This document shows positions 23,240 to 33,140 of a stretch of DNA of 36,443 bases, one piece after another. Location: the NCBI GenBank assembly GCA_019119745.1, contig DWWI01000199.1, positions 1 through 36,443 of the forward strand, read 5' to 3'. Under the pieces are notes generated by a model. The model had not been told where the DNA came from. It saw nothing but the letters and a program-made list of their open reading frames with translations, and did not search any database. The number at the start of each line of letters is the position of its first letter. Position 1 is the stretch's first letter. A program made the translations under genes and the position numbers. Source of the stretch: Candidatus Mediterraneibacter gallistercoris. GTDB lineage: Bacteria; Bacillota_A; Clostridia; Lachnospirales; Lachnospiraceae.

Positions 23240-25481
23240 GGCAGGTATTATTGTAGTCGTTATATTACTCAGCATATGTTCCCTTATCATGATGTCACAG
23301 TATGACGGGATGAAGTATGAGATGGACACTGCCAATTCTGAGGCTACAGAAGATGCAGAGGCGCCTGTGCCTTATACAAGTGTACTCTCATCGATCAGCA
23401 TGGATCTGGCTGAGGGGAATTATCTTCTCTATAATGAATATGCCGATGAGACGGACCCGGCAGAGGTGCTGGATGAATACGGGCAGAGAAACTTTGAGCT
23501 GGCGAAAAAGTATTTCGATTACGAAGTGTTTGACAGTGAAGGCCAGCAGCTCCTCAAAAATGTGGATGAGGAGACGGCAGAGAGACTTCTGGCAAACAGC
23601 GAAGATGAAGCAGGCTATGCGTTCCGGGCGCGTTATACATTTTCCGGGAACGGGGAGATCTCTTCTGTTCAGATCGACGGAACAGCGTTAAGTCCGGAGG
23701 AAGAATATAGTCTTGAATCGGATTATGTGACTTCTGCCCAGGAGGTGGAATATAGTGAGTCGATTTCAAGTATTGCGGAGCCAAAAGGCATTACTGTCAT
23801 CTATGGGATGAGTCAGGAATATCTGAATGTGTTTACAGAGGCATACGCAGCGGACAATTGGGAAGATGATTCTGTTCCATATTACAGTGTGCGGGACACT
23901 TTTCACTACAGTGATACACTGGCCCCCCTGTGCTGGGTAGTGATTGCCGCAGCTCTGCTTCTTCCGGCCAGGAGAAAGCTGGATATCAGTGAGATGAAGA
24001 TGTTTGATGTACCATTTGAAGTTCCGATCCTTGTGTGGCTGTTCATATATATTACCTATTTGAATGAACTTCCGGCAAGAATTGTAGATCAGACAGTGGA
24101 GAACAGCCTGCTTCCGGGCATGGGGCACGGTATGGAGATTATTGCGGCGATTATTAACTTCGCAATGTGGTTTTTCGTTTTCGGACTGGTATTCTGGAGC
24201 GTGACTTCCCTTCGGGCAATGATCCGCATGAAAGGCGCGTACTGGCGTGACAGGACGCTGACAATGAAGCTGATCCGCCATTACCGCGGCAACGGGACAC
24301 AAAGTGATGAAGAGATGGTGAGAAAGGCAGGCGGTATCCTGAAGAGGATTAAGGCATTCTTCGCAAAACAGTATGACGCGCTGCAGCATCTTGACTTCCG
24401 CGAGAAGACGAACCGGACGATCTTAAAGATCGTGATCATCAACTATATCATACTGGCGGTCGTATGTTTCCTGTGGTATTATGGAACACTCGCCCTGATC
24501 ATATATTCCGTGCTTCTGTTCCTTTTCCTGAGAAAATACGTGAAAGATCTTCAGGGGAAATATAAGCTGCTGTTAAAGTCCACGAATCAGCTGGCAGAAG
24601 GGCATCTGGACGTCCCGATCGAGGGAGATATCGGACTGTTCAATCCGATTCAGGATGAGCTGAAGAAGATCCAGAAAGGATTTAAGAAAGCAGTGGACGA
24701 AGAAGTGAAAAATGAGCGGATGAAGACAGAGCTCGTGACCAACGTATCCCATGATCTCCGGACGCCGCTTACCGCAATCATCACTTACACGGATCTACTG
24801 AAAAACGAGAAGGATGAAGAGAAACGGAAGGAATACATCGATGTGCTGGAAAGAAAATCGCTTCGTCTGAAAGTGCTGATCGAAGATCTTTTTGAAATCA
24901 GTAAGGCGGCAAGCAAGAGCGTCGTTATGCACTATATGAAAGTGGATATTGTGGATCTCATCAAACAGGTGGGACTGGAAAATGACAGTAAGATCAAAGA
25001 GGCAAATCTTGACTTCCGCTGGAAGCTGCCGGAACACAAGCTGATCATGTGGCTGGACAGTCAGAAGACATACCGCATATTTGAGAATCTGATCGTTAAT
25101 ATCACGAAATATGCGATGCCCCATACTCGGGTCTATATCGAGATGACAGAGCAGGAAAATGACGTACACATTTCCATGAAAAATGTTTCAGCAGCAGAAC
25201 TGAACTTTGATACCGAGGAGATTACAGATCGTTTTGTCCGGGGAGATGTTTCGAGAAATACGGAGGGTTCCGGACTTGGTCTTGCGATTGCCAAGAGCTT
25301 TATCGAACTGCAGCACGGTACGTTGAAGATATCTACGGAGGCCGATCTGTTCAAAGCAGATATTACTTTGCCGAAGCTTGATATCCCGCCGGAGGAAGAA
25401 CAGAAGCAGCAGGCAGAGAAAGAGGCAGAGGCAGCCGGAGAGCGGGGAGCAGCAGATGGCGAAGGGGCTGCGCAGGCATAG
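23211..25481 (+). CDS. Membrane sensor histidine kinase
   Basis: The 756-residue protein starts with one hydrophobic helix (about 10-30), then about 200 residues outside the cell, then around five membrane helices (about 235-440). A HAMP-like linker, a HisKA domain (His514 in NVSHDLRTPL) and an ATPase domain (N box NLIVNITKY, G box GSGLGLAIAKSF) follow. A Gln/Glu/Ala-rich tail ends it. The N box has Ile-Thr where Ala-x is common. The start is TTG 23211, with AAAGGTGG 9 nt upstream, inside the regulator gene. The signal sensed is unknown. Confidence 0.92.
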   Translation: MDTKSKNSRKAGIIVVVILLSICSLIMMSQYDGMKYEMDTANSEATEDAEAPVPYTSVLSSISMDLAEGNYLLYNEYADETDPAEVLDEYGQRNFELAKKYFDYEVFDSEGQQLLKNVDEETAERLLANSEDEAGYAFRARYTFSGNGEISSVQIDGTALSPEEEYSLESDYVTSAQEVEYSESISSIAEPKGITVIYGMSQEYLNVFTEAYAADNWEDDSVPYYSVRDTFHYSDTLAPLCWVVIAAALLLPARRKLDISEMKMFDVPFEVPILVWLFIYITYLNELPARIVDQTVENSLLPGMGHGMEIIAAIINFAMWFFVFGLVFWSVTSLRAMIRMKGAYWRDRTLTMKLIRHYRGNGTQSDEEMVRKAGGILKRIKAFFAKQYDALQHLDFREKTNRTILKIVIINYIILAVVCFLWYYGTLALIIYSVLLFLFLRKYVKDLQGKYKLLLKSTNQLAEGHLDVPIEGDIGLFNPIQDELKKIQKGFKKAVDEEVKNERMKTELVTNVSHDLRTPLTAIITYTDLLKNEKDEEKRKEYIDVLERKSLRLKVLIEDLFEISKAASKSVVMHYMKVDIVDLIKQVGLENDSKIKEANLDFRWKLPEHKLIMWLDSQKTYRIFENLIVNITKYAMPHTRVYIEMTEQENDVHISMKNVSAAELNFDTEEITDRFVRGDVSRNTEGSGLGLAIAKSFIELQHGTLKISTEADLFKADITLPKLDIPPEEEQKQQAEKEAEAAGERGAADGEGAAQA

Positions 25482-25517
25482 AATAAAAAAGTAACACGAT
25501 ATCTGATTGGTGTAAAG

Positions 25518-25553
25518 AATCCCGGCAGGGGAGTTACTCTGCCGGGATTTTAT
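25518..25553 (+). terminator. Terminator after the two-component operon
   Basis: AATCCCGGCAG (25518-25528) pairs with CTGCCGGGATT (25539-25549), followed by TTAT. The stem is strong and the T-tail short. Confidence 0.82.
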
Positions 25554-25604
25554 GGTACAATGACTGTATATAGCGGCGATTCATTTTCTGCGATGGCATC
25601 GCAG
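25553..25604 (+). promoter_or_regulatory. Extended -10 promoter and 8-1-8 palindrome ahead of the AIM24 gene
   Basis: TGG-TACAAT at 25553-25561 is a likely extended -10. About 27 nt later lies CTGCGATG-G-CATCGCAG (25588-25604), flanked by further near-pairing T-rich and A-rich tracts. It would sit in the 5' untranslated region and may be an operator or an RNA hairpin. Confidence 0.45.
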
Positions 25605-25637
25605 CAGAAAAAATGATAGGTAAAAGGAGAAAAAAGT

Positions 25638-26318
25638 ATGAAGTATGAGATTAAAGGAAACGAACTGCCGGTAGTAATCTGTTATCTGGAAAACGGAGAG
25701 GCTATGATTACTGAGCGCGGTTCTATGAGCTGGATGTCACCGAATATGAAGATGGAGACAACTTCAAACGGTGGGATCGGGAAAGCACTGGGCAGGATGT
25801 TCGCCGGAGAAGCGCTTTTCCAGAACCGGTATACGGCACAGGGCGGCAACGGGCTGATCGCGTTTGCTTCCAGCTTCCCCGGACAGATCAGACCATGGGA
25901 GATCGGGCCGGGCAATGAAGTGATCGTTCAGAAATCCGGTTTCCTTGCGGCTGAAGAAAGTGTAGAACTGTCTGTATTTTTCCAGAAAAAGCTGGGAGCG
26001 GGCCTGTTTGGCGGAGAGGGATTTATCATGCAGAAACTCTCCGGACGGGGAATGGCGTTCCTGGAATTTGACGGACATGTAGTGGAGTATAACCTGCAGC
26101 CGGGACAGCAGATAGTGATAGATACCGGATATCTGGCGGCTATGGATGCAACATGCCAGATGGATATCAAGAGCGTGCCGGGACTTAAGAACATGGTATT
26201 CGGCGGAGAAGGAATCTTCAATACCATTATCACAGGACCGGGACGCGTGTGGCTGCAGACAATGCCGCTGTCGGGCGTTGCGGCAGAGATAATGAAATTC
26301 ATGCCGTCCACCAAATAA
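25638..26318 (+). CDS. AIM24-family protein (TIGR00266)
   Basis: The 226-residue protein matches the AIM24/TIGR00266 beta-sandwich family: MITERGSMSWMSPNMKMET near the N-terminus, GEALFQNRYTA, GGEGFIMQKLSGRG, and GPGRVWLQTMPLSG at the end. Members occur across bacteria and in mitochondria, with no clear biochemical role in bacteria. AAAAGGAG precedes ATG 25638. A MoxR-type ATPase gene follows after 39 nt and could be in the same transcript. Confidence 0.93.
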   Translation: MKYEIKGNELPVVICYLENGEAMITERGSMSWMSPNMKMETTSNGGIGKALGRMFAGEALFQNRYTAQGGNGLIAFASSFPGQIRPWEIGPGNEVIVQKSGFLAAEESVELSVFFQKKLGAGLFGGEGFIMQKLSGRGMAFLEFDGHVVEYNLQPGQQIVIDTGYLAAMDATCQMDIKSVPGLKNMVFGGEGIFNTIITGPGRVWLQTMPLSGVAAEIMKFMPSTK

Positions 26319-26357
26319 AAATTCGCTTTATTCCCGAAGGAACTAAGGAGGGTGAGT

Positions 26358-27308
26358 ATGCCGGAGAGAAGATATAGTGCACAGCACGTGATCGATGAAG
26401 TAGAAAAGGCGGTTGTCGGCAAGCGGGACGTACTGACAAAGATCATGACGGCGATCCTTGCCGGCGGACATATATTGATAGAGGATATACCGGGAACGGG
26501 CAAAACAACGATGGCTCTTGCATTTTCAAAGGCGATGGGGCTGGAAACGCGGAGAGTGCAGTTTACTCCGGATGTGCTGCCGTCTGATCTGACCGGCTTT
26601 ACGGTATATCAGAAAGAAACCGGAAAGTTCGTATACCAGCCGGGCGCGGTCATGTGCAACCTGCTGCTGGCTGATGAGATTAACAGGACGTCACCCAAGA
26701 CTCAGTCCGCTCTTCTCGAGGTAATGGAGGAACATCAGGTTACGGTGGACGGAGTGACACGCAGGACAGGAGATCCGTTTATCGTGATCGCCACGGAGAA
26801 CCCGGCCGGCTCTGCCGGTACCCAGCTCCTGCCGGAATCACAGCTGGACCGTTTTATGATCTGTGTGAGTATGGGGTATCCTACAGTTGAGGAAGAGATG
26901 GAAATCATGCGCAGGAGCCAGGAGGCAGACCGGACGGCGGGAATCATACCGGTTCTGGATGCGCCGGGACTGGCGGATATGATTCAGGAGGCAAGAGGCG
27001 TCTATATGCATGAGAGAATCTGCAGGTATATCGCAGAGCTGGCAAAGGCTACCCGGGAGAATGAGTGGACAGAGCTGGGATTAAGTCCCCGCGGCACAGT
27101 GGCATTGACGGCTATGGCAAAGGCATATGCATATCTGAAGAACCGTGTCTATGTGGTGCCGTCTGACGTAGAAGAAGTGTTTCCGTGTGTGGCGGCGCAC
27201 AGGATCATTCTGAATATGAAAGCAAAAGTGGCACATGTGAAAGTTGAGGAGACTGTGCGGCGGATTCTTGAAAATACCGAGAAACCGGCACTTAAGACAA
27301 GGCGGTAG
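26358..27308 (+). CDS. MoxR-family AAA+ ATPase
   Basis: The 316-residue protein has Walker A GTGKTT (46-51), Walker B LLLADE (102-107) and the sensor and lid segments ATENPAG and LSPRGTVAL. MoxR ATPases act as chaperone-like factors, often with DUF58 and transglutaminase proteins, and exactly that pair follows. I chose ATG 26358, 6 nt after AAGGAGG, over GTG 26352, which touches the ribosome binding site. The DUF58 gene begins 4 nt after the stop. Confidence 0.94.
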   Translation: MPERRYSAQHVIDEVEKAVVGKRDVLTKIMTAILAGGHILIEDIPGTGKTTMALAFSKAMGLETRRVQFTPDVLPSDLTGFTVYQKETGKFVYQPGAVMCNLLLADEINRTSPKTQSALLEVMEEHQVTVDGVTRRTGDPFIVIATENPAGSAGTQLLPESQLDRFMICVSMGYPTVEEEMEIMRRSQEADRTAGIIPVLDAPGLADMIQEARGVYMHERICRYIAELAKATRENEWTELGLSPRGTVALTAMAKAYAYLKNRVYVVPSDVEEVFPCVAAHRIILNMKAKVAHVKVEETVRRILENTEKPALKTRR

Positions 27309-27312
27309 AGAG

Positions 27313-28368
27313 ATGATCAGAAGAACGGCAGGGTATTTTGCGGTACTTCTTGTCACCGTGTACCTGTTTTTTATGTACGACGCACCGGTTCTCTCCGGCA
27401 TTCTTGTATTTTTGCTTCTTTATCCGGCAGCATCCGGCGTTTATCTTGCGATAGCGGGTAAAAATGCGGTGCCCGATCTGGAGAGAGTGCCGCCGCTGGG
27501 AGAAAAAGGGAAAAAGATCAAGGCCGGGATATCGGTAAAAAACCGGTCGTCTCATATGAGTACCCGGTATGAATTTCAGGTGACAGCAGGGACCAGCGGC
27601 GGAAAGAAACGGGTGAAAAAGAAGTTCCGGGGAGTGCTCCTTCCGAAAGGAGGGGAGACGGTCTGGTTTACATTTGACACAATATACTGCGGGACTGTGG
27701 AGATCAGCGTTGACAGTATGAATGTATATGATTTCCTTGGTATATTTTACAGGAGAGTCAGATGGCGGAGAAAAGCACAGGTCAAAGTCATGCCGGTATT
27801 TGAACTCATGCCTCTCGAGATCACCCGGAGAACAAGAGAATTTCAGGCTGATGCGCAGGAATTTTCACAGGATAGGCGGGGAGACGACCCGTCGGAAATC
27901 TATCAGGTCAGAGAATACAGAGAGAAGGATTCACTGAAAGATATCCACTGGAAATTGACTGCGCGGGAAGAAAAACTTATGATCAAGGAGCACGGTTTCC
28001 CACTGGGATGTGTTGTGCTGATTTATATAGATTATAAGCGCGGCGGCCAGTCGGCCGGGGGATTTTCAAAGATGCTGGAGACGGCGGCTTCTCTTTCGAT
28101 CACTCTGGTTTCAGAGAAATGTATTCATATGGCGGCGTGGTACGAAGAGAAAAATGAGCGGGTAGTCAGATGGCGGATAACGGATGAGGAGAGCGCCTGT
28201 GATATGATCTGGAATCTTATGGAAATCCGGCCGTATTCAGATGCTGCGAAAAAGCAGGTCTGCTATGATGATACATTCCGGGGACAGGAATTTGCCTGTG
28301 TTGTGACAATTGACGGGAACGGCGGGATGAAGAAGGACGGAGAGTCATTTGATTTCCTGAAACTGTGA
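27313..28368 (+). CDS. DUF58-domain membrane protein
   Basis: The 351-residue protein has two hydrophobic segments near the N-terminus, then a beta-rich region. The DUF58 core has the hallmark DDPSEIYQVREYREKDSLKDIHWKLTA-type motif, visible as VREYREKDSLKDIHWK. DUF58 proteins resemble von Willebrand A domains and travel with MoxR ATPases. The start ATG 27313 is chosen by closeness to the MoxR stop and because the earlier frame runs inside MoxR. Its stop overlaps the next possible start by one base. Confidence 0.9.
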   Translation: MIRRTAGYFAVLLVTVYLFFMYDAPVLSGILVFLLLYPAASGVYLAIAGKNAVPDLERVPPLGEKGKKIKAGISVKNRSSHMSTRYEFQVTAGTSGGKKRVKKKFRGVLLPKGGETVWFTFDTIYCGTVEISVDSMNVYDFLGIFYRRVRWRRKAQVKVMPVFELMPLEITRRTREFQADAQEFSQDRRGDDPSEIYQVREYREKDSLKDIHWKLTAREEKLMIKEHGFPLGCVVLIYIDYKRGGQSAGGFSKMLETAASLSITLVSEKCIHMAAWYEEKNERVVRWRITDEESACDMIWNLMEIRPYSDAAKKQVCYDDTFRGQEFACVVTIDGNGGMKKDGESFDFLKL

Positions 28369-28454
28369 TGAGAAACCAGCGGCAGGAGATCCTTGGCAGA
28401 AATTTTCGGCGGGGGATATCTGAGGCAGAGCAAGGAATATCGGGAGAGATAAGA

Positions 28455-30557
28455 ATGGGAAGAAGGCAGTCAGGGATAAAAGTATATCAGGCTGAGACAG
28501 AAGCGCATAAGAGAGACAGAGGAAGTCTGTCTCTTTTTGTTCTGCAGTCGGTGGTTTTGAGTCTTCTGATGGCTTTGTGGTGGAATGCTTTCCTGTCTGT
28601 GTTCCGTCTGCCGGTTGACAAAATATGGCTGTACGGCATTACAGCAGCCGCGGTAATCCTGCTCGGGGCGTTGAACCGGAGATTCGGCGCGGCAGCTGTA
28701 ATCGCCGGTATCGCCGGGGCTGCAGTGCTTCTCTGGTACAACAGGGATACACTCATCCGGCTGTATACGTGGATAGAGGAGAATTATGAGACACTGTTTT
28801 CTGTGCAGACAGCCGGAAATCGGGCATTCAGCTATGTTGCCGTGCTGGCCGGCGTTCCGGTCCTGGAAATCCTCCTGTGTATACAGCGGACGGGGAAGGG
28901 AAAAGTTCTGGCGGGAGTGATTCTCTGTGCACCGTTTATTACGGCGGCCTGTGCAGGATGGTTCCAGACAGGACCGCCGTCATGGTTCCTGATTCTCGGG
29001 GCAGCGGCATACTTTGCCACTTTGGCACCCGGAGCAGGCAGAACAGGAAAAGGGCTCTTCATGTGGGAAAATGCCGTGTTTGCAGTGGCAGTGTGTGCGG
29101 TGCTGGTTTTTCTGTCCTGCCGGGCAGGACTGTTTCTGGACGCAGGAAGAGAAACAGAAAGCAGCTTTTACTTCCGGATGAGAGGAATACTTACGACCGA
29201 AGTGGTGGGTAAAATGCAGGATCTGGCGGAGCAGCTGTCAGGAGAGGATGAGACGGAAACGGAGCCGGATCAGACAAAGGAAGTTAAGGATGACGAGGAT
29301 CCCGACGCTCTATTGGCTGATGATTCAACGCAGAGCGATGAAAGGGAGGAAAATCCCGGGGGTGATAATCTGTTTCAGGATGAGGCTGAGCAGGAAAATA
29401 CCGGCGGAACAGATATCTTTGAAGGTCCGTCCTCAGATTCACAGGAAGTTACGGATCTGGGAAGCATTGCCCGTTTTGTTCCTTCGTCGGAAGGCACATT
29501 TTCTATCGAACTGGATAAGAAGCCGGAAAGCACTGTTTATTACCCGGAAAACTGGGGAATAGGCTACTTTGATGATACATGGGAAATGACCAGTGTGGGG
29601 GATTCGGAAAGCGGCTGGCCGGGAAATGGGATAAAGCCGGAAGAATGTATGTCGTATCCGGATGAACTCGAAGACACACTGTCGGTTCTGTGCAGTGACT
29701 GGGCTGATGGAACTATAGATGAGGTGAGCCGGGAAATCAGCCGGGAGCTTCATCAGCGGGCCGTCTACGATACAGAGCCCGGCGCACCGCCGGCAGGAGA
29801 GGAATTTCTGTATTATTTTCTCTTCGAGAATCATAAGGGATTCTGTGTTCATTTTGCTACGGCGGCAACTCTTATGTACCGGTACTGCGGATATCCTGCA
29901 CGGTACGCAGAAGGGTATGCCATCCCTGCATCCGCCTTCCATGATAATGAAAATGGAACATATGAAGCCCAAGTCACAGGAGACATGGGGCATGCATGGT
30001 GTCAGGTATATGATAAAGACACGGGCGGGTGGACGGATATGGAACACACGCCATCCGCACCACGAGACACTGCCGGACAGCCACCGGCAGCAAGTTCCGA
30101 TTATAAAGAATCGATCGGAGAAAGGATAGTGCATGACGTGCTGCCTGTCCTGATTCCTGTATGTCTCGCATTCGGATTATGCGCGGTCCTTTTCTTCGCT
30201 CAGGCAGCCGTGCGGACGGCACGGCGGGAACAGAGGTTCCGGAAGAAGAAAGGCGGAGAAGGAATACGGGAAATGTATGCGGCTGTCATAAAGACGGCAA
30301 AGTTTCAGGGAGAAAAAATAAAAGAGCCTCTGAATGCGGAGCTTACAGAGCATCTGTATGAGCTGTATCCCGAACTGGGAGAAAAAGAGTGGCAATGGAT
30401 GTACACCTGTGTAATGAGAAGTCTGTTTTATCATCTTGATAATGAAAAGGATGACTGGATGAAAATGCGCGGACTTTATAAGCAGTTCAGAAAAGCGGCG
30501 ATGGAGCGGATGAGCCGGGGACAGAGATGGAGTTACAGATATGTGCGCTGTTTATAA
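28455..30557 (+). CDS. Membrane-bound transglutaminase-like protein (MoxR-DUF58 partner)
   Basis: From ATG 28455 the product has 700 residues. Several membrane helices span about 20-225, then comes a very acidic spacer (about 255-330) and a transglutaminase-like domain with the triad Cys464 (GFCVHFA), His513 (GHAWCQV) and Asp528 (WTDME). One more membrane helix (about 560-585) and a cytosolic tail follow. GGGAGAG lies 6 nt before 28455. Translation from ATG 28368, overlapping the DUF58 stop, would add 29 residues and is also possible. With MoxR and DUF58 it forms a known gene trio thought to act on envelope proteins; the substrate is unknown. Confidence 0.9.
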   Translation: MGRRQSGIKVYQAETEAHKRDRGSLSLFVLQSVVLSLLMALWWNAFLSVFRLPVDKIWLYGITAAAVILLGALNRRFGAAAVIAGIAGAAVLLWYNRDTLIRLYTWIEENYETLFSVQTAGNRAFSYVAVLAGVPVLEILLCIQRTGKGKVLAGVILCAPFITAACAGWFQTGPPSWFLILGAAAYFATLAPGAGRTGKGLFMWENAVFAVAVCAVLVFLSCRAGLFLDAGRETESSFYFRMRGILTTEVVGKMQDLAEQLSGEDETETEPDQTKEVKDDEDPDALLADDSTQSDEREENPGGDNLFQDEAEQENTGGTDIFEGPSSDSQEVTDLGSIARFVPSSEGTFSIELDKKPESTVYYPENWGIGYFDDTWEMTSVGDSESGWPGNGIKPEECMSYPDELEDTLSVLCSDWADGTIDEVSREISRELHQRAVYDTEPGAPPAGEEFLYYFLFENHKGFCVHFATAATLMYRYCGYPARYAEGYAIPASAFHDNENGTYEAQVTGDMGHAWCQVYDKDTGGWTDMEHTPSAPRDTAGQPPAASSDYKESIGERIVHDVLPVLIPVCLAFGLCAVLFFAQAAVRTARREQRFRKKKGGEGIREMYAAVIKTAKFQGEKIKEPLNAELTEHLYELYPELGEKEWQWMYTCVMRSLFYHLDNEKDDWMKMRGLYKQFRKAAMERMSRGQRWSYRYVRCL

Positions 30558-30558
30558 A

Positions 30559-30613
30559 AAACGGTAAGGGGGACGTAGTAAAACCGAGTTTTACTACGTC
30601 CCCCTTACCGTTT
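30559..30613. terminator. Perfect 25-bp hairpin between convergent operons
   Basis: Arms 30559-30583 and 30589-30613 are perfect complements around a 5-nt loop. On the minus strand the stem is followed by a run of T, so it is a strong terminator for the hyd operon. For plus-strand transcription the stem starts 2 nt after the transglutaminase stop but has only three T after it. Confidence 0.88.
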
Positions 30614-30622
30614 ACGGTTAAA

Positions 30623-32044
30623 TCAGAACCGGAAATCTCTTCTGTTATCCTGTTCGATCAGTCTCAGATTTTCAAGTACAACAGCCCGTGCCTTTTCATT
30701 CGGCACGTTGAGTACTTCTTTCTCGATCAGTTTGTCACCGATTGCTTTTGTCTCAGGTGACGCATAATCCATCAGGTACTCTTTGAGCGTCATAAGCGCA
30801 TTCGGATGGCAGCAGTTCTGGATCTGACCGCTCTTGCACAGCGACATGAAACGGTCGCCGGTGCGTCCCTCTCGGTAGCATGCGGTACAGAAGCTGGGGA
30901 TATAACCCATCTCCATGAGCCAGCGGACAACTTCATCCAGCGTACGGTTGTCGCTGACGTCAAACTGTTCGGACTTCTCATCCTCCGGCTCCGGCTCATA
31001 GTAGCCGCCCACGCTCGTTCTGGAAGCTCCGCTGATTTGGGAGATACCGAGGTGAAGGACACGCTCTCTTGTCTTCTGGCTCTCTCTGGTGGAGATGATC
31101 ATGCCGGTGTATGGAACTGCGATGCGGATGCAGGCAACGATCTTGGCAAATGTGTCGTCGTCGATTCCGTTGTCGAAATCATCCGGATTGATGTCGTCGG
31201 CGTGTTTCAGTCTCGGCACGCTGATCGTGTGCGGACCTACGCCGAATGCCGCTTCCAGATGCTCTGCGTGCATCAGAAGTCCTGCAAATTCATAGCGGTA
31301 TTTGTCCAGCCCGAAGAGAACACCTAAGCCTACATCATCGATGCCGCCCTCCATGGCGCGGTCCATGGCCTCTGTATGGTAGTTATAATCATGCTTCGGT
31401 CCTGTCGGATGAAGCTCCAGATAACTCTCCTTGTGATAAGTCTCCTGAAACAGGATGTAGGTACCGATCCCGGCTTCCTTGAGGAGACGGTAATTGTCAA
31501 CAGTCGTTGCCGCAATGTTGATATTTACACGTCGGATAGCCCCGTTTTTGTGCTTGATGCTGTAGACTGTCTCGATGGATTTCAGATAGTAGTCCATCGT
31601 ATTTCTTACCGGATCCTCGCCGGCCTCAAGGGCGAGACGCTTGTGTCCCATGTCCTGAAGAGCGATGACTTCTCTTCTGATATCCTCCTGTGACAGCTGC
31701 TTTCTCGGGATATGTTTGTTCTTTGCATGGTACGGGCAGTAGGTACAGCCGTTGATGCAGTAGTTGGACAGGTACAGGGGCGCGAACATAACGATGCGGT
31801 TGCCGTAGAAGTCCTTTTTGATCTGTTCTGCCAGCTTGTAGATCTCCTGATTTTTCTCTTCGATAGGACAGGCGAGAAGTACGGATGCTTCCCTGTGTGA
31901 GAGCCCCTTTCTCTTTTTCGCTTTCTCGATGATGGAATCAATGAGCTCGACATTTTCTTTGTTCTCGTCTGCGTAGGCGAGCGTCTCGAGGATTTCCTCG
32001 TGGTTGATAAAATCATCTGCACATTTTGAATTTACGTCATACAT
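30623..32044 (-). CDS. hydG: [FeFe] hydrogenase H-cluster maturase HydG (radical SAM)
   Basis: HydG splits tyrosine to supply CO and cyanide for the H-cluster. The 473-residue protein has the radical-SAM motif CINGCTYC (Cys96, Cys100, Cys103) and the HydG-specific C-terminal CX2CX22C cluster site (CTAC ... NCC). That second motif separates it from the related ThiH. It is the last gene of a minus-strand operon behind hydE (28-nt gap), with AGGAGG before its start. The hydrogenase itself and hydF are not in the window. Confidence 0.96.
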   Translation of the reverse strand: MYDVNSKCADDFINHEEILETLAYADENKENVELIDSIIEKAKKRKGLSHREASVLLACPIEEKNQEIYKLAEQIKKDFYGNRIVMFAPLYLSNYCINGCTYCPYHAKNKHIPRKQLSQEDIRREVIALQDMGHKRLALEAGEDPVRNTMDYYLKSIETVYSIKHKNGAIRRVNINIAATTVDNYRLLKEAGIGTYILFQETYHKESYLELHPTGPKHDYNYHTEAMDRAMEGGIDDVGLGVLFGLDKYRYEFAGLLMHAEHLEAAFGVGPHTISVPRLKHADDINPDDFDNGIDDDTFAKIVACIRIAVPYTGMIISTRESQKTRERVLHLGISQISGASRTSVGGYYEPEPEDEKSEQFDVSDNRTLDEVVRWLMEMGYIPSFCTACYREGRTGDRFMSLCKSGQIQNCCHPNALMTLKEYLMDYASPETKAIGDKLIEKEVLNVPNEKARAVVLENLRLIEQDNRRDFRF

Positions 32045-32072
32045 TGTATTGTCCTCCTTTTGTAAAAGTTGT

Positions 32073-33140
32073 TCATATGTTTAGTGAGTCGCCGCGGCTG
32101 ACCGCGATATGGTAACCGATCTTTTCCATTCGTTCCCTGAGATGATTCAGGCTTTCCGCGGCCTCGTCGCCGGTACAGAGTTTGTTGTCGTACAGCAGGT
32201 ATTTCTCCCTGACCTGTGCCGGAGAGAGGTTCGGCATGATAACATTGGCTCCGGCGAGAATGCCCTTTTCCCTGCCGTCTTCTGCGATCGTTCCGAGAGC
32301 TGTCGTAGCCGGGAGCAGTACGCGGGGCAGCAAAAGCCGTATCAGGCCGAGCATATAGACGGTCAGTTCCGCAGTGCCGCCGGGCATCCGGGCGAACGGT
32401 GTTTCGTGATGGGGGATAAACGGTCCGATCCCGACCATCTGGGGATTCAGTTTCGCGAGAAACAGCATATCATCCGCAAGATTTTCCGGTGTCTGATATG
32501 GAGAACCTACCATGAATCCTGTTCCAACCTGATAGCCGATCTTTTTCAGATTCCACAGGCACTGCTTCCGATGGGTGGCAGACAGCTGAGGCGGATGGAG
32601 CCTGCTGTAATGCTTCTCGTCGTATGTCTCATGGCGGAGCAGATAACGGTCTGCTCCGGCGTCGTAGAGCCTTTTATAGCTGTCATAAGAACGCTCTCCA
32701 ACAGAAAGGGTAATGGCACAGTCGGGGAACTGTGCGCGGATCGCAGAAACGATATCGCAGAGCCTTTCATCGGTAAACCATCCGTCTTCGCCGCCCTGAA
32801 GGACAAATGTCCGGAATCCGAGGCGGTATCCCTCCTTGCAGCAGGTGAGGATATCTTCTTTGGAGAGCCGGTAGCGCAGGGCGTTTGCATTGCTCTTGCG
32901 GATGCCGCAGTAATAGCAGTCGTTGCGGCAGTAGTTCGTGAACTCGATAAGTCCCCGTATATAGATGTCGTGTCCGTAATGATGAATGCGGACTGCCCGC
33001 GCCAGCTCAAAGAGATGTTCGGCGGCGGCAGGGGTGCGCTCCCGTATGATCGTTATCCATTCGCTGCGCTTAAGCTTCCGCGTCAGGCAGAGCTTGTCGA
33101 TCAGTGCGGTTACTTTCTGTTCTCTGTCATTGGGCGTCAT
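32073..33140 (-). CDS. hydE: [FeFe] hydrogenase H-cluster maturase HydE (radical SAM)
   Basis: HydE is a radical-SAM enzyme needed to build the two-iron part of the H-cluster. The 355-residue protein has CRNDCYYC (Cys71, Cys75, Cys78), LQGGEDGWFTDE, LRHETYDEKHY and GFMVGSPYQT, as in HydE rather than BioB. No second cluster triad is obvious. It overlaps the upstream regulator gene by 4 nt and is followed by hydG. Confidence 0.95.
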   Translation of the reverse strand: MTPNDREQKVTALIDKLCLTRKLKRSEWITIIRERTPAAAEHLFELARAVRIHHYGHDIYIRGLIEFTNYCRNDCYYCGIRKSNANALRYRLSKEDILTCCKEGYRLGFRTFVLQGGEDGWFTDERLCDIVSAIRAQFPDCAITLSVGERSYDSYKRLYDAGADRYLLRHETYDEKHYSRLHPPQLSATHRKQCLWNLKKIGYQVGTGFMVGSPYQTPENLADDMLFLAKLNPQMVGIGPFIPHHETPFARMPGGTAELTVYMLGLIRLLLPRVLLPATTALGTIAEDGREKGILAGANVIMPNLSPAQVREKYLLYDNKLCTGDEAAESLNHLRERMEKIGYHIAVSRGDSLNI

